DNA of 41,810 nucleotides from CAZDCZ01 sp964504155 (GCA_964504155.1 CAZDCZ010000016.1:1-41810); one strand, 5' to 3'; shown: positions 1 to 9,873, numbered from the stretch's first letter. Notes: generated by a model from the letters alone, not told the origin. Program-made: numbers and translations.

Positions 1-3000
1 TATTTCTCTAATATTTTTTTATTTCTTGCTGTTCTATCAAAATCTGTGCTAAAATTAACCAATAAAGGATTAAATAGTAATTTTAAAAATCCTTGTTGCA
101 TATTTAGTTTATTTTTAAACTTCTTTACTAAGTCTTTATTATCAAATCCGTTTTTCTTAGAGTGTCCTTTTTTTAATGAAACAAGATTTATGCCATTTCT
201 TTCTACTGTTCCTCCATCTATTTTATTTTGCTTGGCTTGTTTCCTCATTAAGTTATCCGATTTTCCTGTTAATACATCGCCAAGATGAAGTTGAAAATGA
301 TATTCGTAATTCCCTTTTAAACTATGCATTGCAAAAGCTGTAATATCCATAGACGAATTAACTATGTCTGTTTTAGGAATATATATTTTGTCTTTAAACA
401 TAAATATACTCGAATTTACAGTGTTAAAATCTAATTTGTCTAATTCTTTTAATCCTCCAATTAGTTTGTTTTTAGATAAATCAACTAAAGGTTCGTAATT
501 ATAAATACTACCATTCTCTATTGTAAAATGTCCTAAAACACGAATCTTATTAGTAGGCCATTCACCATTAGTATAAAAAGCTCGTGTATGTAATTCACTT
601 GTTAATATTCCACTAAATTTCTCATATGTTATTGTTGTATCACCAAAATTATCGTTAAGTTTTAGTAACTTTTTTATATCTAACGTGCTAATAATAGTTT
701 TTAAATCGACAACAGGTTTTTCCCAATTCCGAGCATCTAACTTTGCCGAAATATTCATTTGTCCACCACAAGTTTTAAGTTTTAACTGGTCTATTACATA
801 CAAACTATCGGCAAAACGAAATTTTAGAGATATATCGTCAATAATATTTTTTTTATATTTTATACTACTTACAGCTAGTTTCCCTCGAACTAGAAAATGA
901 GGTATTCCTATTTCTTTAAAATTTGGCAATAAATCAGTTGATATATTTATTAAACTATCGCTATCTTCATTATCACTATTAGCCATGTCATTAATGGTAT
1001 CTGTAGGCATAAATGATGCTATTAATGAATTGCTTATTTCTCCTAATATTATATTTGTTTGTACTATTATATTTTCATTATTATTTTCTTGTATTATTAC
1101 TTCGTATACATTCCAAATTTCTGTTGAATCTATCTCGAATTTAATTCCCCCGGCAGTTCCTCTCATTTTATTAATTGTTATCTCTTCCGGATTCATATTA
1201 AATAATCCCGTTAAATTCTCAATTTTATATAATGTATCATCAGGCATTTCAATAGAAACATTTTTAAAGTTAATATCGTACGAACTGCTGTTAAAAGCAA
1301 TATCCATTGCTTGATTTGTTATTGAATCAAGATTTAATGTTCCCGATGATTTAATATCAGCAAATACTATTCCCGACAAATTTGTTAATAGCGTGTCGGG
1401 TAACATTGTTTTTACTTCATCTAAATTTAATTTTATATTGCCGGCAAGTTTATAATTTGGATTATCGAGGTTTTTTACTTGAGCATTTCCATTAATCTCC
1501 GATAGTTTTGTTTCGATATGATACGATTTTAAATTTAAACTCATTTCTGAGGTATTATTAATACTTCCATCGAAATAAGCATTAAGCGATGTATTCTTAA
1601 GTGTGAGATTATAAGCCGGAACAAAGATATTTAAATTCCTAACATTAAGATTATTGGCATTATAAGAAAGCTTGCTTGAGAAATTCTTTATAGATAAGCT
1701 TGAATCAACAACGATATTAAAATTTACTAAATTAATATCTGTTTGTGTATTTGCCATTATATAATCTACAAAATTATCGTCTATCGAATCGGGCAATTCT
1801 CCTTTTGTCGAAAGCTTTGCTTTTATATTTCCATTGATATTCTGAATTAGCGAATCGGGAATAAAATCGCTAAAATCGGCAATATTAATTTCCATATTGG
1901 TTTTAATATCGTATTTAGGATTGTCGATATCTATTACCGAAAAAGCTATATCGAATTTGCTTTGTTTTGTTTCGAAATGTAATGAACTGAAATCGACTTG
2001 TGATGATTGATTATTTCGCAAAATTCCATTTGTAAGTTTCCCGCAAAATGAAATATTTTTTAACTCAGGATAATCGGTAGTAACAATATTTCCGTTCTGC
2101 AGTTCAATAGATAAATCGATTTGTGGTAATTCCGATTCGTAAACTATTCCTTTTGCAGTACCACTCATACTTAACTTCCCGCTAAGTTTCTTTAAACCAA
2201 ATTCTTTTAGCATCTCTTTTGGTGCGTATTTAGTTAATTCGCTTAGAATTAATTCCGAGCCTTCAAACTTTATATCAGTTTTAATACTGTCGCCTAAAAG
2301 AACATTTCCTAATGCATTAAATTCAGCCCCATCGGTATTAACAAATAGTTTTTTTATATTTAAGGAATCATTTTCGTAAGCTACATTAAAATGCAAACTT
2401 GTTTTGTTCATTAAATACAAATTTGTTTCTTCAAAATCGCAGTTTGTGATATTCATATTTCCTTTTACCAATGCTAAAATATTTTCTCCCTTAATTGTGC
2501 CCTTAATTTTTAATTTGGGAATTGTGATTTTTGCTGCAGCCTTTAACGAGCTATCCTTATAGTTACATACTATATTTTTAACCGAAAGATCGGTTAAAGA
2601 AATATTTAAAGGCTCTGATGGCAATGTGTCTGCAACATCTGTCTCTGTGCTATCCATCAGGAAATCGATATTTGATACTCCGGTACTATCTACCGAATAA
2701 TAAATTTTTGCTCCATCAATATCAACCTTCATTATTTCAATAATTCCACTTATTAAAGGTCTCGATTTTACCGAGATATAGATTTTATTAATATTAATAA
2801 TAGTATCAGTTGGAATAGTATCTGAATAATTTTGAGTTTTTGAACTACCTAATAAAACATTTTTTAGCTCAATTGTTGCAAGAGGGAACTTGCGTAATAA
2901 ATTAAGCGATACATCTTCAATAATCAAAGGAGCTTCAATTGTTTCGCTAATTTTTTTAAGAGCAATATCGCTAATTTTATTTTCGAATACTTTTGCAATT

Positions 3001-3071
3001 ATCAATAGAACAATTATTAGCGAAAATACAACAATAAGAAAATAAGAAAATATTTTAAATAGTTTTTTCAT
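1..3071 (-). CDS. AsmA-like family protein, 3' end outside window
   Basis: The frame is open from an ATG at 3071 to the window edge, giving at least 1023 residues without the C-terminus. It starts MKKLFKIFSYFL, with a single membrane anchor at about residues 5-26. A long region rich in beta strands follows, with repeated hydrophobic/polar alternation and many short Asn/Ile/Asp-rich segments, and no enzyme motif. This fits the large AsmA-like proteins of Bacteroidota, which relate to the AsmA/TamB/YhdP group of bridge-like proteins thought to move or organise lipids between the inner and outer membranes. The next gene upstream on this strand encodes an O-antigen-ligase-like protein, but 363 bases separate them, so it probably has its own promoter. 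The family call rests on architecture and by-eye similarity; the exact AsmA subfamily is uncertain. Confidence 0.75.
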   Translation of the reverse strand, partial: MKKLFKIFSYFLIVVFSLIIVLLIIAKVFENKISDIALKKISETIEAPLIIEDVSLNLLRKFPLATIELKNVLLGSSKTQNYSDTIPTDTIININKIYISVKSRPLISGIIEIMKVDIDGAKIYYSVDSTGVSNIDFLMDSTETDVADTLPSEPLNISLTDLSVKNIVCNYKDSSLKAAAKITIPKLKIKGTIKGENILALVKGNMNITNCDFEETNLYLMNKTSLHFNVAYENDSLNIKKLFVNTDGAEFNALGNVLLGDSIKTDIKFEGSELILSELTKYAPKEMLKEFGLKKLSGKLSMSGTAKGIVYESELPQIDLSIELQNGNIVTTDYPELKNISFCGKLTNGILRNNQSSQVDFSSLHFETKQSKFDIAFSVIDIDNPKYDIKTNMEINIADFSDFIPDSLIQNINGNIKAKLSTKGELPDSIDDNFVDYIMANTQTDINLVNFNIVVDSSLSIKNFSSKLSYNANNLNVRNLNIFVPAYNLTLKNTSLNAYFDGSINNTSEMSLNLKSYHIETKLSEINGNAQVKNLDNPNYKLAGNIKLNLDEVKTMLPDTLLTNLSGIVFADIKSSGTLNLDSITNQAMDIAFNSSSYDINFKNVSIEMPDDTLYKIENLTGLFNMNPEEITINKMRGTAGGIKFEIDSTEIWNVYEVIIQENNNENIIVQTNIILGEISNSLIASFMPTDTINDMANSDNEDSDSLINISTDLLPNFKEIGIPHFLVRGKLAVSSIKYKKNIIDDISLKFRFADSLYVIDQLKLKTCGGQMNISAKLDARNWEKPVVDLKTIISTLDIKKLLKLNDNFGDTTITYEKFSGILTSELHTRAFYTNGEWPTNKIRVLGHFTIENGSIYNYEPLVDLSKNKLIGGLKELDKLDFNTVNSSIFMFKDKIYIPKTDIVNSSMDITAFAMHSLKGNYEYHFQLHLGDVLTGKSDNLMRKQAKQNKIDGGTVERNGINLVSLKKGHSKKNGFDNKDLVKKFKNKLNMQQGFLKLLFNPLLVNFSTDFDRTARNKKILEK

Positions 3072-3434
3072 AAGTACACAACATTTCTAATTATAAAACT
3101 CAAATTATATGATTGCCCGTAAACTTAGCTTTTTGATAGAGCTAAAAATTAAAATTAATTTGTTTGCTCCAAACCCTAAAAAGAGCTTGTTGATTTTCTT
3201 CATTACCTTTAGGGCTAGGGCAAAAGAAGAAAATCGGTATTTCATGTATGTAAGTTTAAGACTATACATTTTAAATTAAAAGCTAAAATACTATTATTTA
3301 ATTTAAAATAATTAGGAAAGTTATTATTTGCGAGAATTGAAATTAATTATTTTTTCAGCTTAGTAAAAGTGCTTATACTAATTTTATGTTTTATGTTCGA
3401 AATTTAAGATATAAAATTTTACAGCAGTCGTAAT
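3072..3434. other. Intergenic region with interleaved inverted repeats
   Basis: No convincing ORF or RNA gene is seen. The stretch follows the O-antigen-ligase gene and precedes the AsmA-like gene, both on the minus strand, so it should hold a terminator region and the AsmA promoter. It contains interleaved complementary segments: CCCTAAA at 3174-3180 with TTTAGGG at 3208-3214, and GATTTTCTTC at 3192-3201 with GAAGAAAATC at 3226-3235. An outer pair TAAACTTA/TAAGTTTA lies at 3120-3127 and 3251-3258, and a small hairpin TTAGCT/AGCTAA at 3125-3145. The order A-B-A'-B' is that of an H-type pseudoknot. Confidence 0.5.
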
Positions 3435-4874
3435 TTATTGCCTATCAGCTTCTTTCTTATAATAAACATCAAGGGCGACTAATATTCCTATAAATCCCCA
3501 AAAGGGAACTGATGCTTTATCGGTATCGAGAAAATTATTTAGAAAACCATGAACAAAATAACTCGATAGTGCCAGTAGTATTGTTAATGCTAGAATTTTA
3601 TTTTTCTTTGTATTTATATTTTTATATACTCGTATTCCGGTTAAGAAAACAGAAATAATAATTAGCAAAATACTTATTGCCCCAAATACCCCGGATTCGG
3701 CTAATGGGCCAAGGTATTCGCTATGGGCATTCCCCATATTTCCAAAATCGGTACTTATAAAGGTTTTTTCGTATGAGAATTGAAAAGGTGCATACTGAAA
3801 CATATATGTTCCGGGACCCCAGCCCCAAAATGGTTTCTCTTGAAACATGCGAATGGCACATTTCCATCGATTTATTCTCTCGAGATTCGATGCATCGGTA
3901 CTTATATTAGCCATAGATTCGATATGCTCGGAAAAATTTCCCGACGATTCTATATCGTTTCCTTCAAGCTGATAAAGAATTTGGTTCTTAAAAACAAAAA
4001 CAACAATAAATATTGAGACAACTAAAATAAGTATTGTTTTGAATTTAATTTTTAATTTTAATATCCCCCATAGTCCTATAGTGGCGATAAGACTTAACCA
4101 TGCTGCTCTGGTGTACGATATAGTTATCGCAAATGATATATATATTAATACTAACCAAACTATTGTTTTTGTAAATAGTGATAAATTTTTTCGAAAAACA
4201 AATCCAATTATGGGAAAGAAAAACATAACCAAAATAGCACCATATGAAGTATGATCGGGAAAGAAAGGTTGTACAACAAAATTCGATGCATGCTGATTGT
4301 TTAATCCGTAACCCGATAAGCGAAAAATTGTATAGCTTATTATAATTAACAGTGCGGTAGTATAGAGCCAAATAAAACGATCGATATTTTTGGGATTCTT
4401 AAAAAACTGAGTACCCAAAAAATAAAATGCAACTATATACCATAATCGCGATAACAAAAATTTAAACGATACTATTGGTAAGGTGCTTGTTATACTTGTT
4501 AAAAATAACCAAAACAGATTAATATAAATAGCAATAGAAACAGGATGTAATAGAATTTTTCTATCGAATTTTCCATCTAAAAATAATTTGTAGATAAATA
4601 ATAAGAAAACTCCTATTAATAAAGGTTCGGTGGGTAAAGATAGATTAAATCCTATACTGGGAAAAAAATTGCTTAATGAAACTGATAAAGGTGTAAAAAA
4701 TGTTATTGTTAGTAGTATTTTATCTAAGGAAACAAACTGAAGAGCTATTAAAATAAGCATTAATGGTAAAAACGATAAATAATAAATATCTTTAGAGATA
4801 AGAAACAAATTTGCAGCTAAAAAGATTAGTGAAATGGTATAAAATAATATTTGTTTGCCTTTTTTTGTTTGCAT
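3435..4874 (-). CDS. O-antigen ligase / polymerase family membrane protein
   Basis: This is a 479-residue protein with about ten to twelve hydrophobic segments along its length. It matches the Wzy_C/O-antigen ligase fold, which joins or polymerises polysaccharide repeats carried on undecaprenyl lipid at the periplasmic face of the inner membrane. Supporting motifs are SYTRAAWLSL, with the conserved Arg before a membrane helix, a large extracytoplasmic loop containing WGWGPGTY, and NAHSEYLGPLAESG, with the His of the H-S-E-Y-L block typical of the family. It lies 92 bases downstream of a Wzz-like gene on the same strand, which supports a role in surface polysaccharide or exopolysaccharide assembly. 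Whether it is a ligase (WaaL type) or a polymerase (Wzy type) cannot be told from sequence, so no symbol is given. Confidence 0.85.
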   Translation of the reverse strand: MQTKKGKQILFYTISLIFLAANLFLISKDIYYLSFLPLMLILIALQFVSLDKILLTITFFTPLSVSLSNFFPSIGFNLSLPTEPLLIGVFLLFIYKLFLDGKFDRKILLHPVSIAIYINLFWLFLTSITSTLPIVSFKFLLSRLWYIVAFYFLGTQFFKNPKNIDRFIWLYTTALLIIISYTIFRLSGYGLNNQHASNFVVQPFFPDHTSYGAILVMFFFPIIGFVFRKNLSLFTKTIVWLVLIYISFAITISYTRAAWLSLIATIGLWGILKLKIKFKTILILVVSIFIVVFVFKNQILYQLEGNDIESSGNFSEHIESMANISTDASNLERINRWKCAIRMFQEKPFWGWGPGTYMFQYAPFQFSYEKTFISTDFGNMGNAHSEYLGPLAESGVFGAISILLIIISVFLTGIRVYKNINTKKNKILALTILLALSSYFVHGFLNNFLDTDKASVPFWGFIGILVALDVYYKKEADRQ

Positions 4875-4966
4875 TATTTGTTTTTGTTTCAGTTGTAATC
4901 TGTTATGGTTTTAATGGTTATTAAATTAAAACCTTATATACTTCTTTTTTTAGAGTATTTATATTA

Positions 4967-5980
4967 TTAAAATTTTAATAAATCTCTATATCTGTCGATA
5001 AACAAAAGTAAAAGAATAGAAAAGACAAATGTTACTATTGTAGATATTGCTACAATAAGCCATCTGACAGGATATGATTTTTTTTCGGCAGCATAGGCTT
5101 TTTTTACAAGAAATTTATGTGGGAGTTTTTGATTTGCATTTACTTCTGCTTCTGCAAGTTTGCCGTTTAGCAAACTTAATCGTTCGGTCTCGTTTTTTAG
5201 TAATTCTGTTATTGTAAGGTAATCGGCACCATATTTCTCAAGAATATTTAGTTGTTTCTTTATTGTTTGTATTTGAGTACTATTGCCATTTTTTAATGCA
5301 TTAATGTAGGCGTTATTTAGAGCTTTTGATTGACTAGTGTAATTTGTAATGCCATAGCTTTGAATTGTACGTAATGAATCTTTCAGTCCCGAAATTTCGG
5401 TATTAAGATTATTGTATTCTTTTTTTACTACAATAAGAATTTTCTTAGCTACATCGTTTTGCATTTTATTTAGAGTAGAATCTAATAATGTAGCAATTTC
5501 GTTAGCAATGTCGGCGGCTATTTTGGGGTCGGTATCCATTACTTCTATCTCGATAGCCATATATTGTGTGCGTTTATATTTTATGTTATTGTTATATTCT
5601 TGATGTAGTTTTGTCATTGGATACGAGCCCTTTGTGTCGATATTATAATGATTTAGCAAATCGAATTTGTCGATAATTTTAAAACGAATATCTTCCGAAT
5701 ACAAGGTTTGTAACAATTGTTCGGTAGCTTCTTCGTCGCCGAAATTCATTATATGATTGTCGGTATTTATTAATTCGCTATTTGTTAGGGCATTAGAAAC
5801 CGATACTTGTGTTTTGGGAAATAATATAACCGAAGATTTGAATTTTGGTGTAATATTTAACGATACAATAATAGAAATAATAATAGCTATTGATGTAATA
5901 ATTATTATTTCCCATTTATGTTTAAACATAAATCTAATAAGATCTAAAGATTCAAAATTGTAATTCGATGTGTTTTTCAT
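4967..5980 (-). CDS. Wzz/chain-length determinant family protein
   Basis: The protein has 337 residues and the classic polysaccharide co-polymerase layout. It has a short cytoplasmic N-terminus, a membrane helix at about 24-43, and a periplasmic region of about 260 residues that is helical and coiled-coil-like in its second half (about 170-285). A second membrane helix lies at about 309-329, with a short basic tail. YPVRWLIV sits at the entry to the second helix, where Wzz proteins carry a Pro-rich motif. No Walker motif or tyrosine-kinase domain is fused, so it resembles the LPS/O-antigen Wzz type more than Wzc. Such proteins set the chain length of Wzy-made polymers, in keeping with the ligase/polymerase-like gene just downstream. 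No glycosyltransferases flank the pair, so the target polymer is unknown. Confidence 0.85.
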   Translation of the reverse strand: MKNTSNYNFESLDLIRFMFKHKWEIIIITSIAIIISIIVSLNITPKFKSSVILFPKTQVSVSNALTNSELINTDNHIMNFGDEEATEQLLQTLYSEDIRFKIIDKFDLLNHYNIDTKGSYPMTKLHQEYNNNIKYKRTQYMAIEIEVMDTDPKIAADIANEIATLLDSTLNKMQNDVAKKILIVVKKEYNNLNTEISGLKDSLRTIQSYGITNYTSQSKALNNAYINALKNGNSTQIQTIKKQLNILEKYGADYLTITELLKNETERLSLLNGKLAEAEVNANQKLPHKFLVKKAYAAEKKSYPVRWLIVAISTIVTFVFSILLLLFIDRYRDLLKF

Positions 5981-6119
5981 ATGCTTGTGTTTTTTATTTC
6001 TGATTGATATTCTGTTGCTTATGTTTTATTATAGACCTTTGTTTCGTTTTGAAATATTATTCCTATGAAAAATTAAAATCAGTATATTTGTTTTCTATTC
6101 CGGCAAAATTTTACATTGT

Positions 6120-7526
6120 TTATTTGTTATATCCTAAAATTTTAAACATTTCTTGTGCAGATTGTTCTTCCCTGTAAACATAATCGATAAAGTTTCCTTT
6201 TTCGTCCCTATCAATAATCACATGTTTTGGCGAAGGAATAAGACAATGTTTTATTCCTCCATAACCACTTATTGCATCTTGATAGGCTCCTGTATGAAAA
6301 AATCCAAGATACAAAGGTTCTTTTTCAGTATTTGAATATTTTGGTAATAATATTTCTTGGTTTAAATCTTCGGAATTATAATAGTCGGAATGGTCGCAAC
6401 TAATACCACCTATATTTACCCGTCTATATTCATTATCCCATTTATTTATAGGCAATAAAATAAATTTTTCGTGAATTGACCAAGCATCAGGTATTGTATT
6501 CATCAGACTGTTATTGATTATATACCAAAACTCCGTATCGTTTTGTTGCTTTTGTTCTAATACTTTAAAAATAATTGCCCCTGATTCTCCAACCGTATAT
6601 TTTCCAAATTCAGTGTAAATATCAGGTTCAGTTACATTTTCTTTTATGCATGCATCTTTAATATTATTGATGATTTTGTTAATCATGTATTCGTAATTAT
6701 ATTCAAACCCAAGATGATTGCGTATAGGAAAACCACCGCCAAGATTAAAAGCATCTAAACTTGAGCACTCTTTTTTTAGGTCGATATATAATTTTAGGGC
6801 TTTCTGGAATTCTCCCCAATAATATAGTGTGTCTTTAATGCCTGAATCAACAAAAAAATGAAGCATTTTAAGTTCAACTTTAGCATTGTTCTTAATGTTA
6901 TCATTAAAAAAACCTATCATTTCTGTATGACGTATTCCAAGTCGTGATGTGTAATATGAAGATTGAGCTTCTTCATTAATTGTCATACGTAAACCAATTT
7001 TAATTTTATGTTTAATGTTTAATCTTTGAAGCCTGGCAAGTTCGTCTATACTATCTAAAATAATGATAGAATTTTTAAATCCGGTTTCTTGTAGAAGAAG
7101 TATTTTATTTAGATATTCGTCAGTTTTGTATCCATTATGAATAATAATTCGGTTTTTATCTATTTTTTGTTCTTTATACAAATTAAGAATTAAATCAATA
7201 TCAAAAGATGATGATGTTTCGAGATTTACATTGTGTTTTAGTGCTTCACTAATTACGTGGTAAAAGTGATTACATTTTGTACAATAACAAAAATGATATT
7301 TCCCTTTATAATCGTTGTTTTTAATGGTACGATTAAATAGATTTCGAGCTTTCTTAATTTGGTCTCCAATTTTTGGCAGATAAATAAATCTAAATGGGGT
7401 TCCGTATTTTTCAATCAAATATTTTAAAGACACACCATGAAATTCGAGAAATTTACCTCTAAGGTCAAAACCTTCCTGTGGAAAATAATAACTCTGCTCT
7501 ATCAAATCAAAATATGTGTTTTTCAT
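6120..7526 (-). CDS. PLP-dependent decarboxylase, probably arginine decarboxylase
   Basis: This 468-residue protein belongs to the alanine-racemase-fold decarboxylases (Orn/DAP/Arg decarboxylase family 2). The pyridoxal-phosphate lysine is probably K84 in CYCTKCNHF, which takes the place of the usual YAVKAN. The Gly-rich phosphate-binding segment is LGGGFPI, and GGISCDHSDYY corresponds to the Cys-Asp motif that binds the substrate amine from the partner subunit. HTGAYQDA supplies the C-terminal Tyr region. The start MKNTYFDLIEQSYYFPQEGFD and overall length match, from memory, a Bacteroidota group annotated as arginine decarboxylase, which would make agmatine for polyamine synthesis. Diaminopimelate or another amino acid remains possible. 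It has its own 173-base leader after tyrS and no obvious polyamine neighbours. Confidence 0.8.
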   Translation of the reverse strand: MKNTYFDLIEQSYYFPQEGFDLRGKFLEFHGVSLKYLIEKYGTPFRFIYLPKIGDQIKKARNLFNRTIKNNDYKGKYHFCYCTKCNHFYHVISEALKHNVNLETSSSFDIDLILNLYKEQKIDKNRIIIHNGYKTDEYLNKILLLQETGFKNSIIILDSIDELARLQRLNIKHKIKIGLRMTINEEAQSSYYTSRLGIRHTEMIGFFNDNIKNNAKVELKMLHFFVDSGIKDTLYYWGEFQKALKLYIDLKKECSSLDAFNLGGGFPIRNHLGFEYNYEYMINKIINNIKDACIKENVTEPDIYTEFGKYTVGESGAIIFKVLEQKQQNDTEFWYIINNSLMNTIPDAWSIHEKFILLPINKWDNEYRRVNIGGISCDHSDYYNSEDLNQEILLPKYSNTEKEPLYLGFFHTGAYQDAISGYGGIKHCLIPSPKHVIIDRDEKGNFIDYVYREEQSAQEMFKILGYNK

Positions 7527-7699
7527 TTACGTTATTATTTTTTGTTAATTTTCTATTTTACAGGAGTTTTTCTATGTATAGTCTAAAATATAACCAAAAG
7601 TTAGGCTTTGAATTACTTTATATTTTTAATCACGAATTTTATTCGAGGCTAAAGATATTTAATTGCTTAGCGATTTTATTGACAAACTCTATAAATAAA

Positions 7700-8992
7700 T
7701 TATATTACAGTAATAATAAAATAATTCTTTTTTCCCTTTTGTATTAGTATATATTTATTGTTTAATAAATAATTGTTATTGATTTCTAAATCGGGCGAGC
7801 TTATTTTTTTTTTATTAATACTTACTCCTCCGCCTTTTATTAAACGTTTAAGTTCGCCTTTCGATGCAAATACTTGTGTTTTTTCAGCCAATAGGTTAAG
7901 AACGTTAATGTTATTGGTAATAGTATTTTTCGACACTTCAAATTTTGGTACTCCATCGAAAACCGAAAGAAAAGTATCTTCATTTATACTTTTTAATTGC
8001 TCCATTGAGGCTTTGCCAAAAAGTATTTTCGAAGCTTCAATCGAAGCTTTGTATTCTTCTTCGGAATGCACCATAATTGTAACTTCTTTGCCTAAGCGTT
8101 TTTGAAGAAGGCGCAAATGATGATTTTCTTTATGTTCAGCTATTATCGAATCTATTTCGTTTTTCGAGAGCATAGTAAATATTTTTATATATTTTTCTGC
8201 ATCTTCGTCGGAGGTATTAAACCAAAACTGATAAAATTTATACGGAGAAGTAAGTTTGGGGTCTAACCAAACATTTCCTTCTTCGGTTTTTCCGAATTTC
8301 TTTCCATCAGCTTTTGTAATTAAAGGGCAAGTAATAGCAAAGGCTTCGCCACCTTCTTTACGTCGAATAAGTTCTGTTCCCGTAGTAATATTCCCCCATT
8401 GGTCGGAACCGCCCATTTGTAATTTGCAGTTTTTTTCTTTGTATAAATGATAAAAGTCTGTTCCTTGAACCAGTTGATAAGAAAATTCGGTAAACGACAT
8501 CCCTGTTTTTGACTCGTCGCCAATACGTTTTTTAACAGAATCTTTAGCCATCATATAATTTACAGTAATATGTTTGCCTATATCACGGATAAAATCGAGA
8601 AAACTGAAATCTTTCATCCAGTCGTAATTATTTACCATTTCGGCATTATTCTTTTTCTTGGTATTAAAATCGAGCAATTTTTCTAATTGCTTTTTCAAAC
8701 ATTCCTGATTATGACGTAAGGTTTTTTCGTCGAGTAAATTTCTTTCTTGCGATTTTCCCGAAGGATCACCAATCATTCCCGTAGCTCCTCCAACCAACAC
8801 AAAAGGTTTATGTCCGGCTTCCTGAAAATGCTTTAACATCATTATGCTTACAAGATGTCCTATATGTAATGAGTCGGCTGTTGGGTCTATGCCAACATAG
8901 GCACTAGTCATTTCTTTATTTAATTGTTCTTCTGTTCCCGGCATAATATTATGTAACATGCCTCTCCACGTAATTTCTTCAATAAAATTCAT
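7700..8992 (-). CDS. tyrS: Tyrosyl-tRNA synthetase
   Basis: TyrS charges tRNA-Tyr with tyrosine in the cytoplasm. The 430-residue length is normal for the bacterial enzyme. Class I signatures are clear: HIGH at residues 43-46 and the KMSKS-equivalent KFGKT at 232-236. The tyrosine and ATP-binding region includes YVGIDPTADSLHIGH and QMGGSDQWGNI (about 192-202). The last 65 residues or so form an S4-like RNA-binding domain (SKGELKRLIKGGGVSINKKK). It begins 26 bases after cvpA on the same strand, so the two are probably co-transcribed. There is no T-box-like leader, as expected for this phylum. Confidence 0.97.
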   Translation of the reverse strand: MNFIEEITWRGMLHNIMPGTEEQLNKEMTSAYVGIDPTADSLHIGHLVSIMMLKHFQEAGHKPFVLVGGATGMIGDPSGKSQERNLLDEKTLRHNQECLKKQLEKLLDFNTKKKNNAEMVNNYDWMKDFSFLDFIRDIGKHITVNYMMAKDSVKKRIGDESKTGMSFTEFSYQLVQGTDFYHLYKEKNCKLQMGGSDQWGNITTGTELIRRKEGGEAFAITCPLITKADGKKFGKTEEGNVWLDPKLTSPYKFYQFWFNTSDEDAEKYIKIFTMLSKNEIDSIIAEHKENHHLRLLQKRLGKEVTIMVHSEEEYKASIEASKILFGKASMEQLKSINEDTFLSVFDGVPKFEVSKNTITNNINVLNLLAEKTQVFASKGELKRLIKGGGVSINKKKISSPDLEINNNYLLNNKYILIQKGKKNYFIITVI

Positions 8993-9018
8993 TCGTAAAC
9001 TCTTATTTATGATGGTTT

Positions 9019-9561
9019 TTAAATATCTATTGTGTCTTCGTTTGTTTTGTTATTAATATCTTCTATTTGTTCTTTCCATTTGTTAAAATCCAAATATGGA
9101 AATATCATAGGGGCAAAGCCCGATAATGGATTATATAGTAAAGAATTTTCTTTTGTTTCATTCGGAATAAATTTATAAGTATTATCTGCCTTATTTACGA
9201 GTACTAAAATTATACTAATAATGAATGCTGTTTTCAATAACGAAAATATTATTCCAAGTATTCGGTTTGCTATTCCCAGAGCAATTGCATCAATTAATTT
9301 GTTTAACAAACGAGCAAGAAAATGCACAAGTATAACAATTATTATAAATGTAATCGCAAAAGATAGTATTTGTAAATATTGCCTGCTAACTTCGAAATGT
9401 TTTACAATATATCCCGATGTAATATCTGAAAATTTTATTGCCCCGAAAATTCCCAATAATAAAGCAGCAAAAGTAGAAAGCTGAATAATAAAACCCTTTG
9501 TAAACCCTTTGTATGCTGCCCACAATAAAAGAATTATGAAAACAAGATCGATTACATTCAT
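9019..9561 (-). CDS. cvpA: CvpA family membrane protein
   Basis: The protein has 180 residues and four predicted membrane helices (about 4-22, 27-48, 63-88 and 103-125). It opens MNVIDLVFIILLLWAAYKGF, the typical CvpA start with a conserved Gly-rich second helix (KGFIIQLSTFAALLLGIFGA). The C-terminal 50 residues are polar. CvpA-family proteins were named for colicin V production in Escherichia coli and have been linked to envelope integrity and bile resistance; the molecular function is unknown. It is the first gene of a likely two-gene unit with tyrS. Confidence 0.9.
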   Translation of the reverse strand: MNVIDLVFIILLLWAAYKGFTKGFIIQLSTFAALLLGIFGAIKFSDITSGYIVKHFEVSRQYLQILSFAITFIIIVILVHFLARLLNKLIDAIALGIANRILGIIFSLLKTAFIISIILVLVNKADNTYKFIPNETKENSLLYNPLSGFAPMIFPYLDFNKWKEQIEDINNKTNEDTIDI

Positions 9562-9706
9562 AACATTTACCTATTTTAGATTGATTGAATTGGTAAAAAT
9601 AGTAAAATATTGTTGTTTACAGGATTTAGAAATAAGATTTTTAAAGATAGAAAAGCTTGATAAGTATAATAATAATTGAGAATATTATGTATATAGTTAA
9701 ATTAAC

Positions 9707-9757
9707 AACCTGAGTTCGATGTAAGGATGTCATATATTCCTATATCGAACTCGGGTT
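9707..9757. repeat. Inverted repeat, IS-end-like, in the 9562-9873 intergenic region
   Basis: The arms AACCTGAGTTCGAT (9707-9720) and ATCGAACTCGGGTT (9744-9757) are complementary over 14 positions with one G-T wobble, around a 23-base centre. A close copy of the left part (AACCTAAGTTCGATGTAAG) occurs at 36871-36889 beside the assembly gap, so this is a dispersed sequence and not only a local hairpin. It could be a miniature element made of two transposon ends, or a terminator-like structure between the divergent cvpA and histidine kinase genes. The rest of 9562-9873 shows no ORF or RNA gene. Confidence 0.65.
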
Positions 9758-9873
9758 ATTAGTAATATGCTGATTTATCAAATGTTTATATCTTAAATTT
9801 TATGTTAGGAATAATAAAATATTAAACAATTTTAGTATTTTTAAAGATTAATACAATATAACAAACCCTTTTT

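Noticed and set aside
46..1314. Three plus-strand frames of 71-109 residues
   Set aside because: They are shadows of the AsmA-like gene on the minus strand, which is open across the whole stretch.
4967..5980. Wzz-like gene plus ligase as a full capsule locus
   Set aside because: No glycosyltransferases, flippase or sugar-synthesis genes are adjacent; only two polymer genes are present.
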